This document shows, in pieces, positions 1-10,906 of a DNA stretch of 64,000 nt. The stretch covers positions 507,659,176 to 507,723,175 of the forward strand of contig CM057347.1 of assembly GCA_030015575.1 (NCBI GenBank), in the 5' to 3' direction. The position numbers were made by a program, and so were the translations under genes. Below the pieces are notes generated by a model, which was given only the letters and a program-made list of their open reading frames with translations, had not been told where the DNA came from and did no database searches. The DNA comes from Agapanthus africanus. Taxonomy: Eukaryota > Streptophyta > Magnoliopsida > Asparagales > Amaryllidaceae. The stretch's first letter is position 1. Every line of letters begins with the position of its first letter.

Positions 1-43
1 TCTGCCTTCCTTGTCGAAATTATGCTTCGCCTGGGAATCAACC

Positions 44-860
44 TCTGCATCGAAATTATGCTTCGGTCAGAATGTCTGCCACTCTTCGGAATGATGCTCC
101 GATCCCCTGGAATCATGTTCCGCTCTTCGGAATGATGCTCCGATCCCTGGAATCATGCTCCGCTCTTCGGAATGATGCTCGGATCTCTGGAATAATGCTC
201 CGCTCTTCGGAATGATGCTCCGATCCCTAGAATCATGCTCCGCTCTTCGGAATGATGCTCTGACCTTTTGGAATCATGCTCCACCCTTCGAAATGATGCT
301 CCGATCCTTGGAACTATGCTCCGCTCTTCGGAATGATGCTCCGATCCCTGGAATGATGCTCCGCTTCGGAATGATGTTCCGATCTCTGGAATAATGCTCC
401 GCTCTTCGGAATGATGCTCCGATCCCTGGAATCATGCTCCGCTCTTCGGAATGATGCTCCGACCCCTTGGAATCATGCTCCGTGCTTCGGAATGATGCTC
501 CAATCTCTGGAATGATGCTCCGCCCTTCGGAATGATGCTCCGATCCTTGGAATTATGCTCTGCGCTTCGGAATGATGCTCCGATCTTCTCCGATCCTTGG
601 AATTATGCTCTGCGTTTCGGAATGATGCTCCGATCTCCTCGGATCCTTGGAATTATGCTCCGCGCTTCGGAATGATGCTCCGATCTCCTCGGATCCTTGG
701 AATTATGCTCCGCGCTTCGGAATGATGCTCTGCCCCTTCGGAACAATGCTCTGATCTCTGGAATTATGCTCCGCGAATCAGAATGATGCTCCGATCCCCG
801 GAAATCATGCTCCCCGGGATGATGCTCCGCCCCTGGAATGATGTTCTACCTCGAAGTCCA
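44..860. repeat. 20/40-bp minisatellite array
   Basis: This is a tandem array built from two alternating half-units of about 20 bp, roughly CCGCTCTTCGGAATGATGCT and CCGATCCCTGGAATCATGCT, giving a 40-bp dimer. There are about 20 dimers with point variation. Between about 580 and 720 the order changes to a longer unit with an inserted CCGATCTCCT-like segment, so a second-order repeat is starting to form. The short ORFs in it are only repeat translation. The first 40 bases are degenerate copies, so the array may begin before the window. Confidence 0.9.
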
Positions 861-880
861 ACTTCAAGATCCATCAATTT

Positions 881-2215
881 CATGCACACAACTCAAATGT
901 GCGGTGTGCATTTATTGATGGGGAGCACTTTGTTGGGGTAAAAATTTACACCCCGGTTGACCGAGTCAAAGTCAAAGTCAACCCCCAAGCTAGGTGGGCC
1001 CAAGCCCAGGTCAAGCAGGCCCATGCCCAAGTCGAGCCCGCGGCCAGCCTCCTCCATGCCAAAATATAGACCATGTAATAAATAATTTTTATACATGAAT
1101 GTATATGAAACGGGCAGAAAGCCAAATTTTTGTAAGCCCATGGCTTATGTGCAAAAATGAAATGGCACATGAGCCATGGGATAAGCAAAATGCCATTTTG
1201 TGAAGCCCAAGGGGCTATATGTAAATATGTAAGCCTATAAAAGGCAACATGATGAATAAAACAAAGAAGAACACTTTCATTCTCTCAAAAACCTAGGGTT
1301 TGTATTTCTTTCCCTTTTCTAAAGGTCACAAACCTTCTTCTTTCTTTTGAATTAAATCAAGAGTTTTACTCTTCCCTTTCAAAACCAAAATAGTTTTTCA
1401 CCACCAAACCCACAAAGGAGAACTTGGATCTGTCTTTAGATCCCAAAAAGGAGAGATTTTGAGATCTCACATCTCTTGTTCTTCAAGATCCAGCTAACAG
1501 AAGAGGAAGAAGAAGAACCCCTTTCACTAAACCCAAAAAAGAAAACACACTCAGGAGTCCAACTCTTCTCTGGTTTCTCTTCCGAGAAATTTTTTTAGGC
1601 TAAAAGCCTCTTTTTCTCGCCGGCGCTCAAGCGCAGAGCGCCCGCGTGCCGACACGTGGCGCGCTTGCGCTCAAGCGCTCAACGTTCAAGCGCAAAGCGC
1701 CCGCGTGCCGACACGTGGCGTGCTTGCGCTCGAGTGCAAGTCGCCCCGGTGCCGACACGTGGCGCGCTTGCGCTCGAGCGCGAGCGCTCGAGCGCAAGTC
1801 GTCCCGGTTCCGACACGTAGCGCGCTTGCGCTCGAGCGCCCAGCGCTCTAGCGCCTGAGCGCACAGCACCTGGGCGCACAGCGCCCAAGGTGCTGCCCCC
1901 ACGCATCCTTTGGATGCCTTTTCTTCCCTTTTTTTCTTATATATATACATATATATATATATACATATGTGCGCACACACATACACCACGACACTGTCCC
2001 TGTTAGAAAAAAAATTCTAACGGGGCGCTGCCCCGCATCCCGCAAGGGGGCTGCTAGCCCCCTTGACCCCCAGCCCACTATCCGGGTAGCGGGACCCCTG
2101 TAAAAAACTCTGCGTGGCTCCCGACATATCCAAAAAACCTCTTTCAAAAACACATCACACGCACACTGCACATTGAGTTCGCATGACCAGTTTAACCCGT
2201 CAATCGGAGGTTCCG
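881..2215 (+). mobile_element. Unclassified LTR-like repeat remnant
   Basis: The stretch could be an LTR or solo LTR read on the plus strand. A TGTTGGGG-type start lies near 931, a TATA box (CCTATAAAAGG) near 1227, then a CT-rich leader-like stretch, the tandem repeat at 1625-1870, an AT dinucleotide tract near 1945, and a hairpin-rich GGGGCGCTGCCCC segment near 2020-2080. I found neither a convincing target duplication nor a primer site, so the exact ends and the class are uncertain. No coding sequence is visible. Confidence 0.4.
1625..1870. repeat. GC-rich tandem repeat with ACACGTGG boxes
   Basis: Four degenerate copies of a unit of about 44-60 bp share the core GCCGACACGTGGCGCGCTTG. The ACACGTGG cores start near 1652, 1711 and 1755, and a fourth mutated copy (ACACGTAG) starts at 1813. 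Between them are runs of GCGCTCGAGCGC-like self-complementary sequence. The array lies downstream of the TATA box of the surrounding LTR-like repeat. Confidence 0.75.
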
Positions 2216-2237
2216 TCGCTCTAACGGCGAGGGGTAA

Positions 2238-3019
2238 TTAACGGCAGTTTAGTCTGCGGCTGCCGGAAATTCGGATCCCCACAATCATTAAACCCCGGCC
2301 TACCCTAGGCAGGGGGAATCTGTAGTACGCCTGACGAGCGCACGCGTATTCCCATCTCAATGGGGTGACGAAAAACACCCTACAGGCACGAAAAGGTGGT
2401 CTGGACGAGGCTCCACCTGCCATCTGGTTGGCAGGGCGCTTGACTCCTGCAGACTGAGGTCTGCCCCTTGCTTTTATCACTGCCTCATAACTGCAGGCAG
2501 CTTCCAGAGCATCCTCATGAGTCAGAAATTTTCCCGTGGCTAGAGCAGCCTGAATCTCCATGTCCAGACCTTGTTGAAAGTGACGGGCTCTGATCTCGTC
2601 CGTCGGTATCAAATGTACCGCGAATCTGTTTAAGGATTGTGTTAGCTGTGTAGTATGTGAGATTTAAAAATTGAACTGTTGTGACATATCTTACCGGCTT
2701 AGCATGGTGAATTCAGTATCGTACTCATCTACTGATTTGTCCAACATCGAACCATGTTGTAGATGAATGAACTGCTACTCCATGGAAAACCTGGCAGTCA
2801 CAGGGAAGTATTTCGTATCAAACTTCTCGTGAAAAGTCTTCCATTCAATAGGCTGTACCAGACGGCTTTCTTCCGCCTTCCACCAGTTGCGAGCATTGTC
2901 CGTGAGCTGTAGTTACGCCACACGGATCCAAGCTATGTCTGGCACTTGTGTTGCTGCCAGATCATCTTCTATGCTTTGTGTCCATTCTTCAGCTTCAAGA
3001 GGGCTTCCTTTTCCGGAGA
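2238..3019 (-). pseudogene. Element A gag, C-terminal part (Ty3/gypsy)
   Basis: This is the main part of a Ty3/gypsy capsid (gag) gene on the minus strand, interrupted by element B. Reading leftward from 3014, the frame shows the capsid core with a NARNWW-type motif near 2900, then residues such as ARHFQQGLDMEIQAAL (near 2580), a basic linker, and a degenerate CCHC-like segment near 2270-2380 with frame breaks. The N-terminal 69 codons lie at 21577-21784 on the far side of B. The 5-bp duplication GGAGA at both junctions shows that the two parts were once one gene. No protease or RT of element A is visible to the left, where unrelated repeat begins near 2215. Confidence 0.85.
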
Positions 3020-5349
3020 TGTAACGTTTCAGAAATCGTTTTGCGATGTTTTCTGTTTTAGGGCAAAATAGTCGGTATTTTCCATTTTAACCCGATTTCG
3101 ATCAAACTTCCGTAAAAACTTACCGACACCTTTTTAAGCTAAAATAAAGCTTGTGTGCGAACTTTAGGGGTATTTGGGAGGTTTTGGTTCAGATAGAATT
3201 TTACCCAAATAAAATATTATTTTAAGCGGTATTTGGTGCACGTAAATCGGGAAATTTCTTCTCTTGAGAATAAATTTATTTTTTTGTCACTAGAATATTT
3301 TGGAAACTTCTTTTTAAATATCTAGATATTTTTTGGAGTGCAAAAGGTTTTATTTTAAAAAGAAAAGAAAATGTGTAAAGGTGGCAAGGTGCATTTATTA
3401 GCATTTATTACTCTTTTTCCTAGCAATTTCTTCACAAAAAAATTCACAAAAATACCCCCTCACTTCCCTTGGCCGTCCCTTCCCTTCCCCTTGCTGCCCT
3501 CCATCATTTACACCCATTTTCAACTCATTTTGTATCAAATAAATCATGAAAAATCCAAATTAATTCATAGAAACTCAAATATATTCATTTTCCTTCATTC
3601 TTGAACTCAAAACTAGCTTGGATCTTCATTCAAAACATCATTTTGGAGGAAAAGATGATGAGTTTGGTTTCTTGGTTTTGATCTTTTGTGGAGGTATAAA
3701 ATCCTAACCCTAATCCTTTTTGTTGTTTCTAAATTTCTATTTAGCATATTAATTGTTTATTTAAGCTTTTAATTTCATGTTTGAAATTAAAGACTTGATT
3801 TTTATGATAATCTAGCTAGGGTAAAACTTGATTTATGTGTTTAATGTTTTATTGAAGTGTTAATTTGTGATTAGGAAAATATTAACCTAGTAGAAAATGT
3901 TAATTTTTGCTATTGAGGACTTTGTTTAATTATGCAATTTTGCTTACTAGGTTTTTGCTAAAATTTAATTAGCAAGTGTTAAAAATTTAGAAATGGTTTA
4001 GATAGCTTAGTTAAGCTATTATAAGGTGTTTGTAATCGCTAGATATGCGTTAGCTTGAAACTAGTGCGAAATATTGCGATAAGCTGCTTACTAGGTTTCG
4101 GGGTTTTTCCGATGTGGGTTCGATTGATCGTTGCGAGGTTATATCTATTTTATTGCTCGTAATTGTTTGTGTTGTGTTGCACGATCGGGATGATCGGGGT
4201 CTAGACTTTGTGTTTTGTAGTTTAGTGACCCCAGTTAGGGTTTTTGGCCGATGTCGTGCGCGATAGATGCGCTAAGTGCGCAGTACAATTTTCACGGCGT
4301 TATTCTTGCGTTTCGATGTTTTTTCGTCGATGTAGGATATTTGCATATGTGATGTGTTTGTGAAATTTTAGGTTCGCAAGCGGGAACTTCGGACGCTACG
4401 ACAAGGGAAAACAGGTGGTAAGCTTCATTTAGCCAGGAGCGTTGGTGAGTAGATTTAACATCTACAGGGGAATCGCCCGCATGGCGTTATGCGTCTGGGC
4501 TAGAGATGTTATTTCTGTCGCATATTTTATGTCATATTTAGAATTGCGCATTTACCCTATTATTTAGATATTGTTGTGCTTGGACTAGTATCCTTATGAT
4601 ACTGCACATATTATTGACGATTCATGTTGCACGAGCACTGATTGTATGCTACACACACCGTCAATAATTTCCATGTCACGCACAACCCACTTATAGATAT
4701 GATATTGCTTGGTTAGGGACATTGAGACTTTGATTCATATTTCTTTACGCATTGACTTATAGCATACCTGTATACCTACGTGCTTACATATATGCTCTGA
4801 CATACTTACATGCTAGTTACCTGTATACCTATAGAGTATTGTACCATTAGTGATAGGTACATGCACACTTTATGACATAGCTACAGGTATACCTTGCACA
4901 CCTATTTCACTTATACTCAGGGGTATACTACATCATTACTTATAGGTAGATACATATATCTTGCTATACCTTTATGTTTTCACATACATCTGGTTATAGC
5001 TACATGTTTACCTTTACCTGATGTTATTTTAGAATTGGAGAAAATTAGGAACCGCATGATATTTATATTAATTTGTTGGAGTTAATTAGCGGTTTTTCCT
5101 TTATATGCTCACATTTCCGTTTATGTTGTGTATATTATATTTATGGATTTTCGCATTGAGATATGGATTTTTCATGATATTTTTTCGATTTGGGGACCGT
5201 TAGAGTTCATGAAATTATGCATTATTTGAAAAACCCGGTTTCTCTTGGTATGATACTTCAGCATCCACCATGAGATTTATCGGTTCTGATTATATACTCC
5301 ATACGAGAAGTGGGTGCCGTATGAGGGTACAAGGAGGGGCCCGGTACGG

Positions 5350-5354
5350 TTCCC
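5350..5354 (+). repeat. Target-site duplication of element C (left)
   Basis: TTCCC here is repeated at 12209-12213. The undisturbed right LTR of element B carries a single copy at the matching place (near 19915), which confirms the insertion site exactly. Confidence 0.95.
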
Positions 5355-6649
5355 TGTTCACAGCAGAATATTGTATTATTATATTCCCCATTCTTATTCT
5401 TTTTATAAATAAACAGGTGTTTTTGACGCATGTCTGCTACATGTTACAGGTTCTTGGATCTAAAACAGTGAAAACGATGAAAAGACGATGCAAAAGTGGA
5501 CTTTGACCAACAAATAGGAGGATCTTAGTCAAGCCTACATCGAAAGACAGTTCACAATTAACAAGGCAACGCAAGATCCAAATTATCAAGGCAAACGGTT
5601 AAAAGATCGCTACAAGTGTTCACTGAAGATCTGGAATCAATGTAGAAGCCCAAATGGAGAAAAAACTGAAGAAACGAAAAGCCCAAAGAAACCTGAACCA
5701 GCCCAGAAAAAATAATCATCTAAGCTCACCAAAGGGCCGCGGAACCGCGGCCCAAGCCCACCATTGTCGCGGTTCCGTGGCCAGAAGAAGACAAAAGAAT
5801 TTTTTTTTACCAAAACGTCGATGCGGCGCTGGAAAGATTTCCTAGGGGTATATTTGTAATTGTAGACATGCGAATCAGATGTAATCTAGGGTTTCCTATT
5901 CTCTATAAATAGGAACTCTAATCAATGTATTTTTTTATGCCTCCCTTCATTAATAAATTTCAGCATTCGTTGGAGAGCATCACTTTTTTGTTAAGTCTTT
6001 ATTTTCTGCTCTAGGTTAATTTTCTATTCTTGCCCTAGTTAATCTTTTATTCTATATCCTAGATAAATGTATTTTAATTCCCTAATGAGTGAGTAGTCTC
6101 CTCGCTTGTTAGGGTTAGATCTGGGAAAGGTTTGAGAGACGAAGATCTCTCATCCCCTTTCTTGCCCGTCATATATTTAATAGGACTCCATGCATACATG
6201 CACATACCGCTCCCTACGGCACCCTATCCATCGAGGTAGCGGTGATACCGTAGTATAAAGGCCCGGTTGTGATGGTTTTCCATGGAGGTTAGGGTAAGGA
6301 TTTCTAAAGGAAGGACAAGAACCTAGAGGAAGAAACATCTTTCCAAATGGTTCTAATCCCTTTTATTAATAATTACCATAACACCTAATTAGATCTTCAT
6401 ATGGGTATAGAAAGCGGTGAGATTTATAGACTTTCCAAACTTAACCAAGACCTAACTCTAGCAAGATTTAGATATAGATTAATTTAGTTTTTTAGATTTA
6501 ATTGATCCATTCACACCGTCTGGAATTAACTCGTAAGAGTGATTAGAAAATTCACAAAATCCCTGTGGACCGACCCGTACTCACCGGCTAGCTACCAAGC
6601 GACGCCGTTCTTGATTGCGGTTAATAGATAGTTTTTGATATACAAATCA
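5355..6649 (+). repeat. Element C left LTR
   Basis: 1,295 bp, starting TGTTCACAG and ending ATACAAATCA. A TATA box (CTATAAATAGG) lies near 5905, so transcription should start near 5935. A GC-rich inverted motif around CCGCGGAACCGCGG lies at about 5738-5780. The right LTR repeats all of this with a 7-bp extra TTACAGG. Confidence 0.93.
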
Positions 6650-6651
6650 AA

Positions 6652-6669
6652 TGGCGCCGTTGCCGGGGA
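6652..6669 (+). other. Element C primer binding site (tRNA-Asp)
   Basis: TGGCGCCGTTGCCGGGGA begins three bases after the LTR end. It is the complement of the 3' end of plant tRNA-Asp, including CCA. Confidence 0.88.
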
Positions 6670-7423
6670 TGGCGTAGAAATTTCCTTTTTGCAATTTCGG
6701 ATTAATCTTAAATTAAAAAATCATAAAAATCTAAAAAATCCAAAAATTATAAAAATATATCAATTGTTATTTTTTTTTTTGGAAAGGGTACTTTGTTGTG
6801 TGAATTTTGCAAGAACAATCGAGACGGATCTGGAAATCTACAGAGCGCAATACAGAAAACAAACAATCTGAACAGCAGAGGAATTCAACAATGAAACAAC
6901 AGAAAAATTCTCGAGACGTGAGCCGCCCACTAGACCGCGATTCCGCGGCAACAATCGCTTTTTGCCGCCCTTCCGCGGCACCCTGGTGAGATCTCGGGAA
7001 CTGCGCCGCTTCCGCCACCGCGCTTCCGCCGCGCCAAGCCGCCTACGACCGCGATTCCGCGGTTATCCAGTGTATTCAGCGCAGGAAATTTCCTTTGTAA
7101 GCTTCTCTGGTTCCTCCTCTGTAATTTTTGACGTATCTTTTCTGGAAATTCCTGCAGGATTCTGTGAGCTATAAAATATATTCCCTTCCAAATAACAATC
7201 TTGTGCAGGATTTTTGGGCCCCGCTTAAAATAGAAATTGATTGCAAGTAATCTTTTTTGTTGCATATCTTTTCTCGAATATCTTTTTGCAACAATTTTAT
7301 CCAAATAAAGATTCTTGTGATATGCTTAAAATAATAACTGATTGCAAGTAATATTTTTTTTTGGTTGCATATCTTTAATTAAAAATCTTTTTGCAACAAT
7401 TTCCAAATTAAGATAAAAAGAAA

Positions 7424-9478
7424 ATGGAAATTTTTATTAGAAAACTTGCAAAATCTTTGCCGCAAATAAATCCTTGCACCACCACCCAACTTTCTTTCTT
7501 TTCCCCTTCTTCTAATATGGGTACCCCACATAATAAATCACTTGCCGAACTTTGGTATTCCGAACCTAATTTTGCGTCGTACGGTAATTTGTTTGGTCAA
7601 TTTAAAGACGATCCTTCCTTGCCTAAAATATCTTTGAAAGATCAAATAGAGACGTCTAGGAGAAACAGTTCGACTTTTCAACCAATTTTGTGTCAACCAA
7701 GTCAACCTTTACCACCTCCATATGTTGACACCACTTTTTCGAGTCCTTCTGTCACTCCTAAGCCGATGTCCATTGCTGAGCATATTGCTCAATCTCGCAG
7801 CCGATCTTTCACATCTCTCCACTCATCTAGTTCTAGGGATCCACATGATTATTCACCTTGTTATCCATATGTTGACCCTACCCCTGTCCAATCACCCACT
7901 TCCTATCAGTCCTACCCGACCTTCCCACCCTCACTAGACACTGTTTCTACACAGCCATTAGGGAGTTTCACATATCCAAACAATTTCGAATCTTTTACCG
8001 AAACACCCTTACCATCTAAGTCTAGTTTGGAAGAGTCGTTGGAAGCTTATATTGCTGCAACAAACAAAATGACTAGGAATGTGGAAGTGTCTGTGGCCGC
8101 CCTTATGCAACCTACTGAACCGGTAGCTAGTTTCCCGCTAGCTTCAAATTTTTCAATGTATAAGGAGGCGGTTGGACAGAGTGAGAATGAGAGAGGATTT
8201 CCAAATCAAACCTACCCTTACCCAATTGAAGCCCACAACTCCAGTTTTCCATCGAATGTCCTAAATGATTCACAAGTTCAAAATAAAAACGAGTTGTGTG
8301 ATTTTGTAGTGTTTGATTTGCCAAATTGTGAGGAACCCCTTTCGAGTGAAACCGCACCTAATCCTTTCGATCTTTACACCTCCCATCTAGAACCTAAATC
8401 GATAAATATCCATGCTTTTGATGAGGTGTCTAAAGAAATTGATTTTCACTTGATTGAGAATATAGACACCGGGAATATTTCGGATGATGAACCTGTCGAT
8501 TTGATTGAAATTTTATGTTCAACTCATCATCCCAAGTCATTAGATGTTTCTCCCGAACTTCATTTGCGTCTGGATTTTGATGATAATGGCATGGATGAGT
8601 TGAATTTTGAGGAGAATTATAAGGATAGTATTGAGGAGAGTTTTGAGGATCATATTGAGGTTGAATCATTTTTGTTTGATGTGTCTGATTTTCCAATTCA
8701 TCCTCCTGAACCTTTAACTGTTATATCACCCTCCCACATTTCCATCGTTCCGACCACGCTTGACGACTGTGAGCTTGAAAACTTTTCCTTTGAATCTGAC
8801 ACAGTTCTCACAGACGTTAACACTTACGAGTGTTTCACTTTTTCGGACGATGTTGATGACTCACCGCCCGAGTTTGAGTCCTTTACATTTTCAGATGAGT
8901 TAGTTGAACCATCAGACTCGGTTGCTTACAGTTGTTTCGAACCATTGTTGGAATCTTTCCAATTCGAGACAGTTTACTACGGTGAGAATGAGACTATCCC
9001 TAATTCACTCCCTTTCGTCTTTCCTATCGTTCCGACCGTACAAGTGACCGTTACGCTTTCATCTCCTATACCAAGTTTGGCGTACCCATGTTTTCTTGCG
9101 ACTATTGAGGGATTTGACCCCATTTCTCGACGGGTTAATAGGTTAGCGCAATCGCTTTTAACACATCGGTCATCACATATTGCGCTAATTTATTCACTCG
9201 ATTTACACCCTCAAGATCGCGCGATCCTTCTTTCTCTTTTCCGCCTTTCTTCTCCTCCACCGAGACCATATTCTACCCTTCTTTCCACACGGTCTCGGGT
9301 GTTTCTCATCTCTTTTCTTTCCACCCCATTCTTGCACCAACTATACCATTACCACGATATGATTTTTGAATGGTTGGTGCTCACCTTTGGCTTGTGTAAG
9401 GCCAAGCTTAAGTTTGGGAGGAGCCTTGTTGTAAATATGTATATATATTTTTGTTTTCTTTTTCTAAAAAAAAATTAA
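7424..9478 (+). CDS. Element C ORF, 684 codons, unknown function
   Basis: This is the only long ORF in element C and the longest uninterrupted frame in the window. I do not recognise the family. The first 200 or so residues are rich in Ser, Pro and Thr (for example PSSNMGTPHNKSLAELWY near residue 30). Residues about 270-520 are strongly acidic, with repeated Asp/Glu/Phe/Ser clusters such as FTFSDDVDD and FTFSDELVE. The last 130 residues are different: hydrophobic and basic, with VNRLAQSLLTHRSS and LHPQDRAILLSLFRL. No RT, protease DTG, integrase or CCHC signature is present. Another Met at about residue 32 could be the true start. Survival of 684 codons in an element without pol suggests recent origin or selection. 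It may be a strongly altered gag or accessory protein. Confidence 0.6.
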   Translation: MEIFIRKLAKSLPQINPCTTTQLSFFSPSSNMGTPHNKSLAELWYSEPNFASYGNLFGQFKDDPSLPKISLKDQIETSRRNSSTFQPILCQPSQPLPPPYVDTTFSSPSVTPKPMSIAEHIAQSRSRSFTSLHSSSSRDPHDYSPCYPYVDPTPVQSPTSYQSYPTFPPSLDTVSTQPLGSFTYPNNFESFTETPLPSKSSLEESLEAYIAATNKMTRNVEVSVAALMQPTEPVASFPLASNFSMYKEAVGQSENERGFPNQTYPYPIEAHNSSFPSNVLNDSQVQNKNELCDFVVFDLPNCEEPLSSETAPNPFDLYTSHLEPKSINIHAFDEVSKEIDFHLIENIDTGNISDDEPVDLIEILCSTHHPKSLDVSPELHLRLDFDDNGMDELNFEENYKDSIEESFEDHIEVESFLFDVSDFPIHPPEPLTVISPSHISIVPTTLDDCELENFSFESDTVLTDVNTYECFTFSDDVDDSPPEFESFTFSDELVEPSDSVAYSCFEPLLESFQFETVYYGENETIPNSLPFVFPIVPTVQVTVTLSSPIPSLAYPCFLATIEGFDPISRRVNRLAQSLLTHRSSHIALIYSLDLHPQDRAILLSLFRLSSPPPRPYSTLLSTRSRVFLISFLSTPFLHQLYHYHDMIFEWLVLTFGLCKAKLKFGRSLVVNMYIYFCFLFLKKN

Positions 9479-10906
9479 AAAAAATTCAAAACATTAAAAA
9501 AAAAAATTGTAAATAAATAAACAGGGGAGTGCCGACATTTTGACCCTCTTGGTGTAGCATGACAGTGAGGACACTGTCAAGTTCAAGTTTGGGGGTATGC
9601 TCGGTACGTTTTCTTCCTTCGCATTCATTTGTACATATTTTTGCATTTGCATATTTATTTGAAAACCCATAAAAATTGAAAAATTTCAAAAATTATAAAA
9701 ATTATTGTATTCAATTTTGGCTTATTTGACTAGAGTTTGACAAATAGGTTAACTGGCTAGGAACAACTAGATCTTAGACTTGGTAAATTAAAAACCCTAA
9801 AAATAACCTTCCTTAAAGTTTAACGGTAGAAAGTATATGTCTTGTAGTTTATTTAGAAATAGGCAAATTTTGGGTTCACTTCTTGGGTTAAGTCAAAACA
9901 AGGGAAGAGTATTGATGTTCTTATTAGAGTATAAGTTTGAAAAATAATTCCTAACTTAAGTCTAGATTCTGAAAATGTATACCCTACAATTTGCATAATC
10001 ACGCACCTTGAAACTTGGAATAGTAGAAGAGACCTTGAAATGCTCTTGTTTAAAGTCCTTAGTACAATGAAAATGAAAAAAAATATATATAAGTGTGAAT
10101 AAAGAATAAAAAAATGGACACTGGTTTTGTGATTACTTAAGGCTATAAAAATAGAAAAATATTTAGCGAGGGTGCTTCATCACCTAGTGCCTTAGACCAA
10201 CTGGTTTGGGAGTCACTGCTAAAAGCCTTGGGTGTTGCAAGACTAGGAATTACGCTTTAATGTGCAAACACATCTTGTAATCGGTTGTTGGTACCTCAAG
10301 AAGTATTAACGGTCGCATGAAGGATGTGTAAGCAAAATTCATTTAAAAATTCACCTATTAATAAGTACTTTGGACAACGGACGAGAGTATGATTGCTTGA
10401 TTTGAATTTCCAAGTGTAGGGGTGATCTACACACACACGTAGGGATATATGATTGGAGTTTAGATGAGAGAAAGGAATGAAGAATAGAACTTGTATCTTT
10501 GGTAGAGTTGATAAAAATTCCTAAGTGGAGATGGAACCCTAGAAGGAAAACTTAGGAAATGCCGAAAGCTAAGTAGGTCTGCAGAACATATATGATCTTA
10601 AGTTAAATAATGAGGAAGTGTGAAGAATATGGGTGGATAATTTGCAAGTCAAAGATAATAGAATTCCTTGTTAGAAAACCTAATTGGAGAACAAAAGTCA
10701 ATGGGCCAAATTGATAGGATTTTGTGGGTAGTATCCGCTGAAAACCCTCAGGAGACAACACTTCTCCTACTAGGGACACCGAGAGGTTTAACGGCTTGTT
10801 GCACGAGCTCAGTGCAATCGCGTTTCCCTGCGAAAGTGCGGTTAGGATTTTAGTGAATAAAAATAAGTTTACTCGAGGACGAGCAAAAGATAAGTTTGGG
10901 GGTATT
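9479..10906 (+). other. Element C 3' untranslated internal region
   Basis: About 1.4 kb with no convincing coding sequence. An AAGTTTGGGGGTAT purine-tract-like segment lies at about 9582 and a near-identical one at 10892 abuts the right LTR. A third, AAGTTTGGGAGG, lies at the ORF end near 9410. The rest is AT-rich. Confidence 0.7.
10891..10906 (+). promoter_or_regulatory. Element C polypurine tract
   Basis: TAAGTTTGGGGGTATT stands directly before the right LTR start TGTTCACAG. The position is right for plus-strand priming. Confidence 0.75.

Noticed and set aside
1627..1989. 120-codon minus-strand ORF rich in Ala, Arg and Leu
   Set aside because: Translation of the GC-rich tandem repeat; several overlapping frames are open for the same reason.
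3371..3604. 77-codon ORF starting MCKGGKVHLLAF
   Set aside because: It lies in the left LTR of element B, recurs in the right LTR at 17940, and has no coding signs.
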